Source: GCA-020344555 sp964405925 (GTDB taxonomy: Bacteria > Planctomycetota > Phycisphaerae > UBA1845). Taken from it: a stretch of DNA of 52,668 nucleotides. The translations under genes and the position numbers were made by a program. The notes beneath the pieces are model-generated. The model was not told the DNA's origin and searched no databases. It was given only the letters and a program-made list of their open reading frames with translations. The stretch covers positions 1-52,668 of the forward strand of contig CAYOQG010000004.1 of NCBI GenBank assembly GCA_964405925.1, read 5' to 3'. This document shows, in pieces, positions 8,625 to 17,187 of this stretch (position 1 is its first letter; the number at the start of each line of letters is the position of its first letter).

Positions 8625-10043
8625 TCACACGTCGAGGTAGAGACTGTACTCGTACGGATGGGGCCTGGCGGCGACCTCTAGGGCATCCGTTGACAGTTTT
8701 GTCTTGATCCAGTGCGCGACGAGAGGTTCGGTGAACACACCGCCCTTGAGCAGAAACGCGTGGTCCTCCTGCAAAGCGGCAAGGGCATCATGCAAGGATC
8801 GCGGCACCGGCGTGATCCGCTGCCGAAAGGCCTCATCTTGCTTGGCGATGTCCACGTCGAAGGGGCCAAAGTTGTTCGCCTCCACATCGATTTTGGACTC
8901 AATTCCGTCCAAACCAGCCATCAACATCGCCGCCAAACTCACGTACACGTTCCCAGTGAAATCGGGGGGACGATACTCGATTCGCTTGTCGGTCTCGCTG
9001 ACCGCATATCGAGGAACGCGAATCGCTGCCGATCGATTGCCCAGAGAGAAGAAGAGCTTGACCGGTGCTTCGTAGCCCTCGACGAGTCGCTTAAACGAGT
9101 TGGTCGAGGGATTGGTTAACCCGGTCAGGGCTCGCCCGTGCGCGAGGAGTCCCCCAATGTAGTGGAGGGCGGTCTCGGAGAGGTCAGCATAGCCTTTACT
9201 CTTGGCGTCGTAGAAGAGATTCCGGCCACCCTTCTCGAGTTTCTGGTGCACGTGCATGCCGTTGCCCGCCTCACCAAACACCGGTTTGGGCATGAAGGTC
9301 GCCAGCCTGTCATAGCGCTTGGCGATGTTCTTCACCACGTATTTGACGAGCATGACAGAGTCGGCGGCACTGACAAGATCAGCCAGCTCGATCTCGATCT
9401 CGCACTGCCCGGGGGCACCGACCTCGTGGTGGTGGTACCGCACGAGAATGCCTAAACGCTCCAATGTCAGGGCAATGTCAGATCGCAGATCGCTAAGCTG
9501 ATCGCACGGAGGGACACGCATATAGCCGCGTTTGGCGGGAATCGCAGCCGTAGCACCATCAGGATCGACCTCCGAGCACTGAATGGATACCCCCCCTTCA
9601 TAAGGTCCGTTGACCACGTGCACACGATTGAACACGTGAAACTCAAACTCCGGTCCCATGACAGCCACGTCCGCGATCCCGGTCCCCCGCATGTGGGTGA
9701 CCGCTCGCTTGGCAATCGTTCTGGGATCACTGGCGACTGCCTCTTTTGTGTCAGCCGTCACCGTATCGCAGATGAAGCTGATCGTGGGCTCGTGCCAGAA
9801 CGGATCCATGAAACCTGCGTCGGGCTGCGGAAGGGCCGCTACGTCAGAATCGACCACTTGGCCAAACCCGGCACCCGAGGACCCGTCAAAGCCCACACCC
9901 TCCTCGAAGTGCTTTTGGCCAAACCCGCTGCCCGGGACGGTCATGTGAAGCCACTGGCCTGCAAGCCCTGTCACCTTGAGGTCAACCATGGCGATCCTGT
10001 GGTCAGAAATGTACTTGACAGCTTCCGCAACAGATCCAAACAC
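8625..10043 (-). CDS. glnA: Type I glutamine synthetase
   Basis: The protein has 472 residues, close to the 469 of E. coli GlnA. It catalyses ATP-dependent glutamine formation from glutamate and ammonium in the cytoplasm and acts as a dodecamer. Family motifs in order are GVGFDGSS, 'MGPEFEFHVF', 'EVGAPGQCEIEI', 'FGEAGNGMHVHQ', 'TNPSTNSFKRLVEGYEAP', 'NRSAAIRVP' and 'EYRPPDFTGN'. The segment holding the adenylylated Tyr in E. coli (NLYDLPPEE) reads 'GPFDVDI' here, with Phe in place of Tyr, so GlnE-type adenylylation looks impossible. The start is GTG 10043, with GTAGGAG upstream. Confidence 0.95.
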   Translation of the reverse strand: MFGSVAEAVKYISDHRIAMVDLKVTGLAGQWLHMTVPGSGFGQKHFEEGVGFDGSSGAGFGQVVDSDVAALPQPDAGFMDPFWHEPTISFICDTVTADTKEAVASDPRTIAKRAVTHMRGTGIADVAVMGPEFEFHVFNRVHVVNGPYEGGVSIQCSEVDPDGATAAIPAKRGYMRVPPCDQLSDLRSDIALTLERLGILVRYHHHEVGAPGQCEIEIELADLVSAADSVMLVKYVVKNIAKRYDRLATFMPKPVFGEAGNGMHVHQKLEKGGRNLFYDAKSKGYADLSETALHYIGGLLAHGRALTGLTNPSTNSFKRLVEGYEAPVKLFFSLGNRSAAIRVPRYAVSETDKRIEYRPPDFTGNVYVSLAAMLMAGLDGIESKIDVEANNFGPFDVDIAKQDEAFRQRITPVPRSLHDALAALQEDHAFLLKGGVFTEPLVAHWIKTKLSTDALEVAARPHPYEYSLYLDV

Positions 10044-10309
10044 TTCTCGACACTCCTACCAGGCATCTCCCGGACCGTCATAGTAGACGATCTCGCAAGT
10101 TAAGAGACGTATCCGATGGCCATGAAAAGGTCAAATCGCAACCTTGCGCGCCTCTCCCCGGTCCAGTCCATGGTGTCACCGCTGGGGCAGACGAACACTT
10201 GGAGCCTATAGGATCCGGGTCGTCCACCTGCGGGTCGGAACCTCCTCACCGCAATCATAAAAGCGTGACGTCTTTTCTTCGAATTTCGCTTGATCTTCTA
10301 AGGTCTTGC

Positions 10310-10338
10310 TTGACAGGTGGTCGATACCATGATACAAT
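10310..10338 (+). promoter_or_regulatory. Near-consensus sigma-70 promoter of the PIN-domain operon
   Basis: A perfect TTGACA (10310-10315) and TACAAT (10333-10338) are separated by 17 bp. Transcription would begin near 10345, about 19 nt before the ATG at 10364. It is the strongest promoter-like sequence noticed in the window. The surrounding 10044-10363 gap also holds the glnA leader on the other strand. Confidence 0.7.
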
Positions 10339-10352
10339 GTTAGATGTATGAT
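10329..10352. promoter_or_regulatory. Inverted repeat overlapping the -10 box (candidate operator)
   Basis: ATGATACA (10329-10336) and TGTATGAT (10345-10352) match as an inverted repeat in 7 of 8 positions around an 8-bp centre. The left arm covers part of the -10 box and the right arm the predicted start site, so a bound protein would block transcription. This placement is typical of autoregulated toxin-antitoxin operons, though that is inference. Confidence 0.45.
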
Positions 10353-10363
10353 AGGGTGCGATT

Positions 10364-11206
10364 ATGGTTGATGCGGTACAGCGTAAGAAGCCAGAGACCG
10401 CCTTTGTCGTTCGGCTGGTCGGACACGGGATACGTCCGTGGGCTGTCCCCATGCGCGCGCTTGCCACGGTGTTGAACGCGGTACAGCGACTCGTAGAACA
10501 GAAGGACGAGAATTGGGCAGACGAAGGCGATGGCGCTGTTGAGATTCATGCCGAATCGGGGCGGGTACTTCACCTAATCGATGTCAAGAGTTCGTCGGCT
10601 GCATACGCCGTGGCTGCGCCGGATCGTGCTGTTACCTTGCGAGTGCTCTCCGACGTCGGCTCCGGAATCAACAACCCTGGTGATGTCGATTGGTCCGAGT
10701 CAACCATTTCATCGGTCCAAGAATGTAGCGAGGTTGCGCGGGCTCTGGGGTGCGAAATCGAGTTGCGCGAGCCCGGCGCGGCGCGGCGCTACGGAAATAT
10801 TCTCGCTAAGATCACACCGGTTACGTACAGTGAAATCGAAGGTTCTGCCTACATCCACGGTCGCACATCGGTTTACGCAAAGATTGAACGTGTAGGCGGT
10901 GCCACGGAAATGCACTGCGGAATACGCCTTCCGGGGTCACCAAGGAAAATGGTGATCTGTCGGGTTGCCAGCGAGGCCCTGGTGCGAGAGCTTGGACGCT
11001 ACATGTATCAGCACGTCATCCTGACTGGAGATGCCAAATGGTTGCGCTCCAATTGGCGATTGAAACGCATGACTATTGATGCGTTTGACCCTCCCAAGAC
11101 GGGCTCACTCGTAGAAGCCTTGCGCAAGGCCCACGATGCGGGTGGTCATGCATGGGACAGGATCGATGACCCAAACGTAGTGTTGGCGGAGATGCGTGAG
11201 GTGTGA
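10364..11206 (+). CDS. Unknown protein, partner of a PIN-domain protein
   Basis: The protein has 280 residues and no recognised family or function, no signal peptide and no membrane segment. It has a mixed alpha/beta appearance, with 'HGIRPWAVPMRALATVLNAVQRLV' near the N-terminus. Its C-terminal half has beta strands around 'SVYAKIERVGG' and 'MHCGIRLPGS', then 'DAKWLRSNWRLKRMTIDAF', and ends 'HAWDRIDDPNVVLAEMREV'. The last part looks like a conserved closing motif. Its stop overlaps the GTG of the PIN gene by 4 bp (GTGA), so the two are translationally coupled. By position it could be the antitoxin or substrate adaptor for the PIN protein, but it is far larger than usual antitoxins and shows no obvious DNA-binding motif. 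ATG 10364 has AGGGTG about 6 nt upstream. Confidence 0.75.
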   Translation: MVDAVQRKKPETAFVVRLVGHGIRPWAVPMRALATVLNAVQRLVEQKDENWADEGDGAVEIHAESGRVLHLIDVKSSSAAYAVAAPDRAVTLRVLSDVGSGINNPGDVDWSESTISSVQECSEVARALGCEIELREPGAARRYGNILAKITPVTYSEIEGSAYIHGRTSVYAKIERVGGATEMHCGIRLPGSPRKMVICRVASEALVRELGRYMYQHVILTGDAKWLRSNWRLKRMTIDAFDPPKTGSLVEALRKAHDAGGHAWDRIDDPNVVLAEMREV

Positions 11207-11706
11207 GTAAAGAGCACGGGAGCCTCATCGTTGCGGTCGATTCGATGGCCCTGGTGTGGGGCATTAGAAAGGAAGGTACGGCGACAGAGCGCAGCAGAGC
11301 CAGATGGCTGTTTGAGCAACTTGACAACGAAGGTGCCCAGGTACTTATTCCGAGCGTTGTTCTCGCCGAGTACCTTACTTTGGTTGATCCCAAAAAACAC
11401 CGTGATGTGATCGCGGAACTGAGCACACGATTCATTATCCCTCCGTTCGATGTCCAATGTGCGTCACTTGCTGCGGAGCCATTTGTCGAGGGGAAACAGT
11501 CGCGGCAGATGGACGAACCGGGTGCGCGAAAATGCTTAAGGGCCGACTGTCTTATAGTCGCGACGGCAGCGGTGCATGGCGCGCGCATTCTGTATAGCGG
11601 AGACGGCAAGTGCCGCAATCTTGCGGCCGCTGCTCCGAATCTGCAAGCTCAGGATTTGCCCACGATTCCGCCCTCTCTCTTCTCATATTCGGAACCTGAA
11701 GACTGA
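11203..11706 (+). CDS. PIN-domain protein (putative RNase)
   Basis: The protein has 167 residues and is a single PIN domain. The likely metal-binding acidic residues are Asp13 (in IVAVDSMALVW), Glu56 (in VVLAEYLTL), Asp115 (in RADCLIVATAAVHGA) and Asp134 (in YSGDGKC), the order expected for PIN nucleases of VapC type. Such proteins cleave RNA with Mg2+ or Mn2+ and are commonly toxins. The length is somewhat above the usual VapC of about 130-140 residues. Start GTG 11203 lies inside the end of the upstream gene, giving a 4-bp overlap and clear coupling. The substrate cannot be predicted. Confidence 0.8.
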   Translation: MSKEHGSLIVAVDSMALVWGIRKEGTATERSRARWLFEQLDNEGAQVLIPSVVLAEYLTLVDPKKHRDVIAELSTRFIIPPFDVQCASLAAEPFVEGKQSRQMDEPGARKCLRADCLIVATAAVHGARILYSGDGKCRNLAAAAPNLQAQDLPTIPPSLFSYSEPED

Positions 11707-11793
11707 TCATTTCACCTGCGCAACCGATGTAGCGTGCCCCCGTGTTTGCCTGCCGCAGCGAACAGCCCCTGACTCGCCGCGGATTCGCAGGTC

Positions 11794-13200
11794 CTACTTC
11801 CCGATGCAGAAGTTGGCGAAGACTTGATCGAGAAGATCCTCGGTGGTGACCTCGCCGGTCACGGCGCCGAGAGCATCCAAGGCCTCGCGGAGCTCAAATG
11901 CCAGCACATCCGCGCTGTCGATCGTCTCACGCGCGGTCTCGGTCAGGGCCCTGGCCCTTTGAATGGCCTCCCCAGCGCTGTGAACGCAACGCTGCTGGCG
12001 CTCGCTCACCAGAACCGATTCGCCCATCACCGTAGTGACCACCGATCCGAGGGCGTCTCCGAGCGCGCGTCGAAGGTCCTCGATACCGATTTCCGTTAGA
12101 GCACTGACAAGACAAACGGGCCCAAGCCTGCGAGATTCGAGCCGCTCTTGCGCCGCCCGCGCCAGACGATCGCCGACAAGATCTGCTTTGTTGGCGGCGA
12201 CGACCACACGCAAGACGTCAAGCGAGCGCAAGGTGTCGAAAATGTGCTCATCGGGCGGGTCCGCAACGTCAACGACCAGGCACACCAAGTCGATTTCCTC
12301 AGCCTTTGACATCGTCATGGCACGACCCTGGGCGATGATCTCATCCTGTGAACGATCAATACCGGCAGTGTCCAACAGAACCGCCTCACCGCGTCCGATT
12401 CGAATCGGGGCGGAGAGAATGTCCCGTGTCGTGCCGGCCGCAGCGGCACAGACTGCCCGACTCGTTCCGCTCAACCGGTTCATCAGAGTGCTCTTGCCGA
12501 CATTGGGCGGACCGAACAGCAAGATATGCGGCAGTACGTCAAAGCGCTCCGCCGATTCCGCCCTCGCCATCACCGAGTCCAGAGCACGGGTGATCTGGCC
12601 AAGTCGATCCCGCAGAGCCTGCGGCGTGACAAACTCGATCGGCTCTTCGGCAAAGTCGATATCTGCCTCGACAAGACCGAGGAGTTCCGCAAGCTCGTCG
12701 CGGATGACCTTGATGCGCTCAGCGAGCGTGCCGTCCATCATACGGCGCGAGGCTCGCAGCTGCGTATCGGTCTGTGCCCGGATCACCCCGGCCACTGCTT
12801 CGGCCTCGGCAAGACCCATCGCTCCGTTCACAAACGCTCGGGCGGTGAACTCGCCGGGCTGAGCCGGGACGGCGCCAAGAGAGGTCGCCCGGCTTCGCAC
12901 CATTCCCAACGCGGCCGGCGAACCGACGGTATGAATCTCGACCAGGTCTTGCCGTGTGTAGCTTCGCGGACTGCGAAACAGATAAAACCACGCCGGGAGA
13001 GCTAGGTTCTGGTCGATGAGGACCTCTCCCTCGATACGGGTCGCGGTCTTACGCAAACTCAAAGGTTGCCCGTCTGCCGGGGCAGCCATTCGGTCCACGA
13101 TGGCGATCGCTTCCGGCCCGCTGAGCCGTACAATCCCCATCGGCGCGTGTCCGGGAGCCGACGAGATCGCGACAATGGTATGGTTCAATCGGTCAATCAT
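11794..13200 (-). CDS. mnmE: tRNA uridine-5-carboxymethylaminomethyl modification GTPase MnmE
   Basis: The protein has 468 residues. With MnmG it makes the cmnm5 modification at wobble uridine 34 of certain tRNAs. The N-terminal domain starts 'DRLNHTIVAISSAPGHAPMGIVRLSG' in pattern and continues with 'QPGEFTARAFVNGAMGLAEAEAV'. The G domain shows GPPNVGKST (G1), AGTTRD (G2), DTAG (G3) and NKAD (G4). The C-terminus is FCIGK, with the catalytic Cys of MnmE. ATG 13200 begins the conserved N-terminus; an in-frame ATG at 13242 would add 14 residues. It is convergent with the PIN gene. MnmG is not in the window. Confidence 0.95.
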   Translation of the reverse strand: MIDRLNHTIVAISSAPGHAPMGIVRLSGPEAIAIVDRMAAPADGQPLSLRKTATRIEGEVLIDQNLALPAWFYLFRSPRSYTRQDLVEIHTVGSPAALGMVRSRATSLGAVPAQPGEFTARAFVNGAMGLAEAEAVAGVIRAQTDTQLRASRRMMDGTLAERIKVIRDELAELLGLVEADIDFAEEPIEFVTPQALRDRLGQITRALDSVMARAESAERFDVLPHILLFGPPNVGKSTLMNRLSGTSRAVCAAAAGTTRDILSAPIRIGRGEAVLLDTAGIDRSQDEIIAQGRAMTMSKAEEIDLVCLVVDVADPPDEHIFDTLRSLDVLRVVVAANKADLVGDRLARAAQERLESRRLGPVCLVSALTEIGIEDLRRALGDALGSVVTTVMGESVLVSERQQRCVHSAGEAIQRARALTETARETIDSADVLAFELREALDALGAVTGEVTTEDLLDQVFANFCIGK

Positions 13201-13582
13201 ACTGTGCAGGCCTGCAGCGCCCCGCGATACGAAAGAACGCATATCCGCGGGTCAATCGTGAGCTGTACCTCGCTGGCTAGGGCATCGTATCTCCGCTAAC
13301 TCGTTCGCTCAACGTGGCCCGCCGCCTCTCTCTCATTTAGCGGTGGTGCTGCGCTCCCCGCTCACTCGGCGGTACGACTTGGCACTGCCCATTTTAGATG
13401 CCGCCGGGAAGCGGCAAACCCCTAGTTGCGGAGCCTGGCCATCCAGGTTCTACTGCTTTGGGCAGACCGGTAGTCGCAAAGACCTTCGGGCGGTCGACGG
13501 TCGATTCAGGGGTGACATCAGCAACGGCTTGTCCGCGGAGGACGTAGCCGCGGCGGGGCGTTGCGAGGGGTGGAGTAACTCA
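13201..13582. other. Intergenic stretch between mnmE and the zinc-ribbon gene, possibly structured
   Basis: No convincing gene is present. From about 13400 to 13510 there are several short hairpins in a row: CCGC/GCGG, CCTGG/CCAGG and CTGC/GCAG. GGCAAACC precedes them and GTCGCAAAGACC follows. The motifs loosely recall c-di-GMP-I riboswitches, but the expected P1b hairpin is missing, so no RNA call is made. Confidence 0.25.
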
Positions 13583-13855
13583 GTGATTCGGTACGAATGT
13601 GATCGGTGTGGTGCCGCTATGGGAGCCAACGACCACCAACGCTACATCGTCCGGATGGAGATCTTCGCCGCTGCCGATCACATGGATCTTCACGTTGAGA
13701 CCGCACGCCGCCCATCTGAGGACCTACAGAGCGTGGTCAAAGCGCTTGCCGAGGCCGACCCAGACGATGTCGAAGATCGGACCTACCGATTCCTGCGGTT
13801 CGACCTCTGTGATGCGTGTCGTCGCCAAATGCTGCGGCATCCGCTGGGTCAATAG
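13583..13855 (+). CDS. Small zinc-ribbon protein
   Basis: The protein has 90 residues. It opens with CDRCG near residue 5 and closes with CDACR near residue 80, a paired CxxC arrangement that should bind one zinc. Between them is a charged region with 'RFLRFDLCDACR'. The start GTG 13583 is set by a GGAG at 7 nt spacing; the open frame extends 80 codons further up, but those residues are not protein-like. It is probably a cytoplasmic protein; the function is unknown. It is too small to carry an enzymatic domain. Confidence 0.7.
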   Translation: MIRYECDRCGAAMGANDHQRYIVRMEIFAAADHMDLHVETARRPSEDLQSVVKALAEADPDDVEDRTYRFLRFDLCDACRRQMLRHPLGQ

Positions 13856-14027
13856 CCCGCGTCTGGGGCCTTGTCGCGTTCCTGCCCCCGATAATCCGCA
13901 ACGGCCGTGCTGGATCGTCCGAGGCGGGCATTCCCGGTTTCTACCGCACAGATAAAGCCTCACTGATCGATAACCCGTCGGAGTTTCCGGTGTCGAAGGT
14001 TGTACAACCATAACTTTGGCGCTTTCC

Positions 14028-14056
14028 TTGTAGGTAGCGGTCCGAGGCGGTAAACT
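14028..14056 (+). promoter_or_regulatory. Candidate promoter for the Cys-rich IPTL-CTERM gene
   Basis: TTGTAG (14028-14033), 17 bp, then TAAACT (14051-14056). It would give a leader of about 220 nt. The rest of 13856-14285 shows no supported gene. Confidence 0.35.
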
Positions 14057-14285
14057 AGGGTGGTATTTTGAAACTTGCTCGATGACGGGGCGGACGGAGG
14101 CGCGCACGTCCATCGTTGGGGTACGGGACGGTCTCGATCGACAGCGCGAATCCCGAGAGATGCGCTGTGCCGCCGCAGAGGAGACGCCACATCCGTCCGC
14201 CGGACCGTCGAAGCTATGAGAGTCTCTGGGCCGAGCGTGAGGGGTCTATCCAATGCGCCATCCGAATAGAAGCGAGGGGGAAACC

Positions 14286-17036
14286 GTGAACGTTTTCGCA
14301 AACTCTGGTCGGCGACGACGCCGACGCCCGAGTCTCGCGGTCGGCGTCGCGATGTCTTTAGTCCTGGGCGTTGGGATGTGCGCTATCGCCCGCGCTGACG
14401 GCACGGAGACGATTGGTCCGCCAAGCATCGGAATATCCGAGGGATCGGGTATCGTGGCCGCCGGTGTCGGCCTGGGTGCACCTGGGGTTATTCGGGCGCA
14501 GCGTGTGGCCGGTCAGCCGGGCATCCAACTTGACGTCCCAGGTACGCGAGTCAACCAAGCCCTCTTGTACTGGAGCGGTGAGGGGTTCCCGGCGGGCGAC
14601 GACGAGCTCATCGTTGACAACGGAAGTGGACCGCAACCCGTCACTGGTACGTTGATCGGTGGCCCCACCGAGTTCTTTAGCGCCAGTGGTTTCGGAAAGG
14701 TCTATGTCACGACGTTTCGCGCTGATGTAACCGACCTCATCAGCCCCGGTCCAAACACGCTGATCATCAGTGGGGCAGATTTCGGATTCAGCAGCAGCGG
14801 TGCCGGTCTACTCGTGATCTATGACGATGGGACGAGCGACGATCTGCTTCTGCGCGACGGCCAGGACCTTGCGTATGCGCGGTTTGCTCCACCTCTGGAC
14901 ACGACGGTTGCTCAGACCTTCGCCTTTCTTCCTTCAGAGAGCGACCGAACCGCCCGGTTGACGATGTTCTTCGGCAGCGTCGGCGCGGAGGTGATTCGTC
15001 CCACCCTGCTTCGGATCACCGTCGAGGGTGGTGACATCCTCGAGTTCCCAAATCTGTTAGCCAGTGTCGACGGACCGCTTTGGGACACCGTTCGGATCGA
15101 CGTGAATATCCCCGCTGGCTCCACGAGTCTTACCGTCGAAGCCCTCTCCGTCGAAGACGGTACCCATCTGCCTGCGTCCATGAACTGGATCGCCGCATCG
15201 CTGACGGTCGACACACCAGGGCTTTGCGAATTTGTCGATTGCGACGACTCAGACGTCTGCACCGATGATTTCTGCAACCCCGAGACGGGGGAGTGTGAGT
15301 ACACCCAGATCAATTGCGACGACGGCGACGCCTGCACGGCCGATAGCTGCGACCCGGCCATTGGCTGCGTTCACGAGGACATCACCCTCACCTGCGACGA
15401 CGGGCTCGAATGTACGATTGACGGCTGCGACCCAGCCATAGGTTGTACGTACGAACCCGACGATACACTGTGTGACGACGGTGACCTGTGCACCGAAGAC
15501 ACTTGCGATTTAGTTGAGGGCTGCGTGTACGTCGACATCAGTGACCAGTGTGATGACGGCAATGCCTGCACCGCCGATAGCTGCGACCCGGCTATAGGCT
15601 GTGTTCATGAGGACATCACCCCCACTTGTGACGACGGCGTCGAGTGTACGATTAACGGATGCGACCCGGCTACGGGATGTACGTACCAGCCCGATGACAC
15701 CCTATGTGACGACAGCAACCTGTGCACCGAAGACACCTGTGACCTGCTCGAGGGCTGTGTGTACGTCGACATCAGTGATCAGTGCGACGACGGCAATGCC
15801 TGCACCGCCGATAGCTGCGATCCGGCGATCGGCTGTGTCCATGAGGACATCACCCCCACTTGTGACGACGGCGTCGAGTGCACGATTAACGGATGCGACC
15901 CGGCTACGGGGTGTACGTACCAGCCCGATGACACGCTATGTGACGATAGCAACCTGTGCACCGAAGAAACCTGCGACCCGGTGCAAGGCTGTATGTATGA
16001 CGACATCAGCGATGAATGTGACGACGGCAACATGTGCACGTTGGACAGTTGCGATCCGGCCATAGGCTGCGTCCATCAGGACGTCAGTGACGTGTGCGTG
16101 GATCACATCGAGTGCACGATCGACGGGTGTGATCCCGAGTTGGGTTGCATATATACCCCCGACGACACGCTGTGTAATGACGATAATGCATGCACCTCGG
16201 ACACCTGCGACACTGCCGTGGGCTGCGTCAACGAGGACATCTCCGACGAATGTGATGACAACAACGTCTGCACCTTGGATAGTTGCGACCCGGCCATAGG
16301 CTGCGTCTATGACGACATCAGCGACGAGTGCGACGACGGGGTGGAATGCACCGTCGATGCTTGTGACCCGGTGTCGGGTTGTTCAAATACGCCGGATGGC
16401 ACCCTCTGCGATGACGATAATGCGTGCACCGAGGACACCTGCGATGTAGATCTCGGGTGTGTTTATGTGGACATCAGTGATCAGTGTGATGATAACGACG
16501 CGTGCACGGCTGATCGGTGTGATCCGGCCGTGGGTTGTGTGAACGAGGATATCAGCGGCACGTGCAACGATGACGTAGCCTGTACCCACGATCACTGTGA
16601 CTCGAGCACGGGGTGTGTGAACACACCGGACGATCTGCTGTGCAACGACAATGACGTTTGCACGCGGGACGTCTGTACGCTGTCTGGCTGCCAGTACAGC
16701 AATAGCGGCCTGTGTCAGGCATGCTGCATCGATGACGACTGCTTTGACCTCACCGTCGCCGATTGCGAATCCCGTGGTGGTGATCCCCAGGGTGTGGGCA
16801 CGACCTGCGACACGGTGATCTGTCCGATGTGCGGCAATGGTGTGCTCGATCCGGGTGAGGAGTGCGACGGCAACGACGACGACGCGTGCCCCGGTTTCTG
16901 CATGCCCAACTGCATGTGCCCGACCAACGTGCCGACGATCTCGACCTGGGGTACGATCGTTCTGGGCTTGCTGCTGCTCGTCTGGGCCAAGGTCGCCTAC
17001 GGCTTGTCAACCCCGCACCGCCGACGTCTCGCGTAG
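14286..17036 (+). CDS. Cys-rich repeat surface protein with IPTL-CTERM sorting tail
   Basis: The protein has 916 residues. After a basic, Arg-rich N-terminus comes a signal segment (AVGVAMSLVLGVGMCAIARA). Residues of about 40-318 form a beta-rich domain without a recognised family. Nineteen tandem Cys-rich units of 26 residues follow (consensus CDDxxxCTxDxCDPxxGCvxxd), resembling the Dictyostelium CTDC repeat; each has four Cys. A DUF4215-like CGNGVLDPGEECDG segment comes next. The C-terminus is VPTISTWG, then hydrophobic VLGLLLLVWAKVAYG, then a basic end: an IPTL-CTERM sorting signal. The mature protein should be a disulfide-stabilised stalk displayed at the cell surface. GTG 14286 has GAGGGGGAAACC upstream; ATG 14253 is a possible longer start. 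Confidence 0.8.
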   Translation: MNVFANSGRRRRRRPSLAVGVAMSLVLGVGMCAIARADGTETIGPPSIGISEGSGIVAAGVGLGAPGVIRAQRVAGQPGIQLDVPGTRVNQALLYWSGEGFPAGDDELIVDNGSGPQPVTGTLIGGPTEFFSASGFGKVYVTTFRADVTDLISPGPNTLIISGADFGFSSSGAGLLVIYDDGTSDDLLLRDGQDLAYARFAPPLDTTVAQTFAFLPSESDRTARLTMFFGSVGAEVIRPTLLRITVEGGDILEFPNLLASVDGPLWDTVRIDVNIPAGSTSLTVEALSVEDGTHLPASMNWIAASLTVDTPGLCEFVDCDDSDVCTDDFCNPETGECEYTQINCDDGDACTADSCDPAIGCVHEDITLTCDDGLECTIDGCDPAIGCTYEPDDTLCDDGDLCTEDTCDLVEGCVYVDISDQCDDGNACTADSCDPAIGCVHEDITPTCDDGVECTINGCDPATGCTYQPDDTLCDDSNLCTEDTCDLLEGCVYVDISDQCDDGNACTADSCDPAIGCVHEDITPTCDDGVECTINGCDPATGCTYQPDDTLCDDSNLCTEETCDPVQGCMYDDISDECDDGNMCTLDSCDPAIGCVHQDVSDVCVDHIECTIDGCDPELGCIYTPDDTLCNDDNACTSDTCDTAVGCVNEDISDECDDNNVCTLDSCDPAIGCVYDDISDECDDGVECTVDACDPVSGCSNTPDGTLCDDDNACTEDTCDVDLGCVYVDISDQCDDNDACTADRCDPAVGCVNEDISGTCNDDVACTHDHCDSSTGCVNTPDDLLCNDNDVCTRDVCTLSGCQYSNSGLCQACCIDDDCFDLTVADCESRGGDPQGVGTTCDTVICPMCGNGVLDPGEECDGNDDDACPGFCMPNCMCPTNVPTISTWGTIVLGLLLLVWAKVAYGLSTPHRRRLA
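15240..16712 (+). repeat. Tandem 78-bp coding repeats with 234-bp super-period
   Basis: There are nineteen units: the first has 25 codons, the next seventeen have 26, and the last has 24. Every third unit is most alike, in the order DGNACT, DGVECT, DSNLCT, so the array shows a 234-bp higher-order period. The blocks starting at 15549 and 15783 are almost identical at the DNA level over most of 234 bp, pointing to recent duplication by slippage or unequal recombination. Confidence 0.85.
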
Positions 17037-17187
17037 CTCCGTCGAAGAACGATGTTCCGACAGAGGGCCCTCAGCCTCTCTTAAGGCGCGATGCCACGCC
17101 GAACAGACACACAACACCGCGTGCACGCCCCCTGGGTACGATCTTCCCCTGAACAGAGGTATGGTTCTGCACCGCGGGAATGAGCGC

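Noticed and set aside
15240..16712. Possible CRISPR array because of regular spacing
   Set aside because: The 78-bp period is continuous coding with no spacer/repeat alternation and is a multiple of three.
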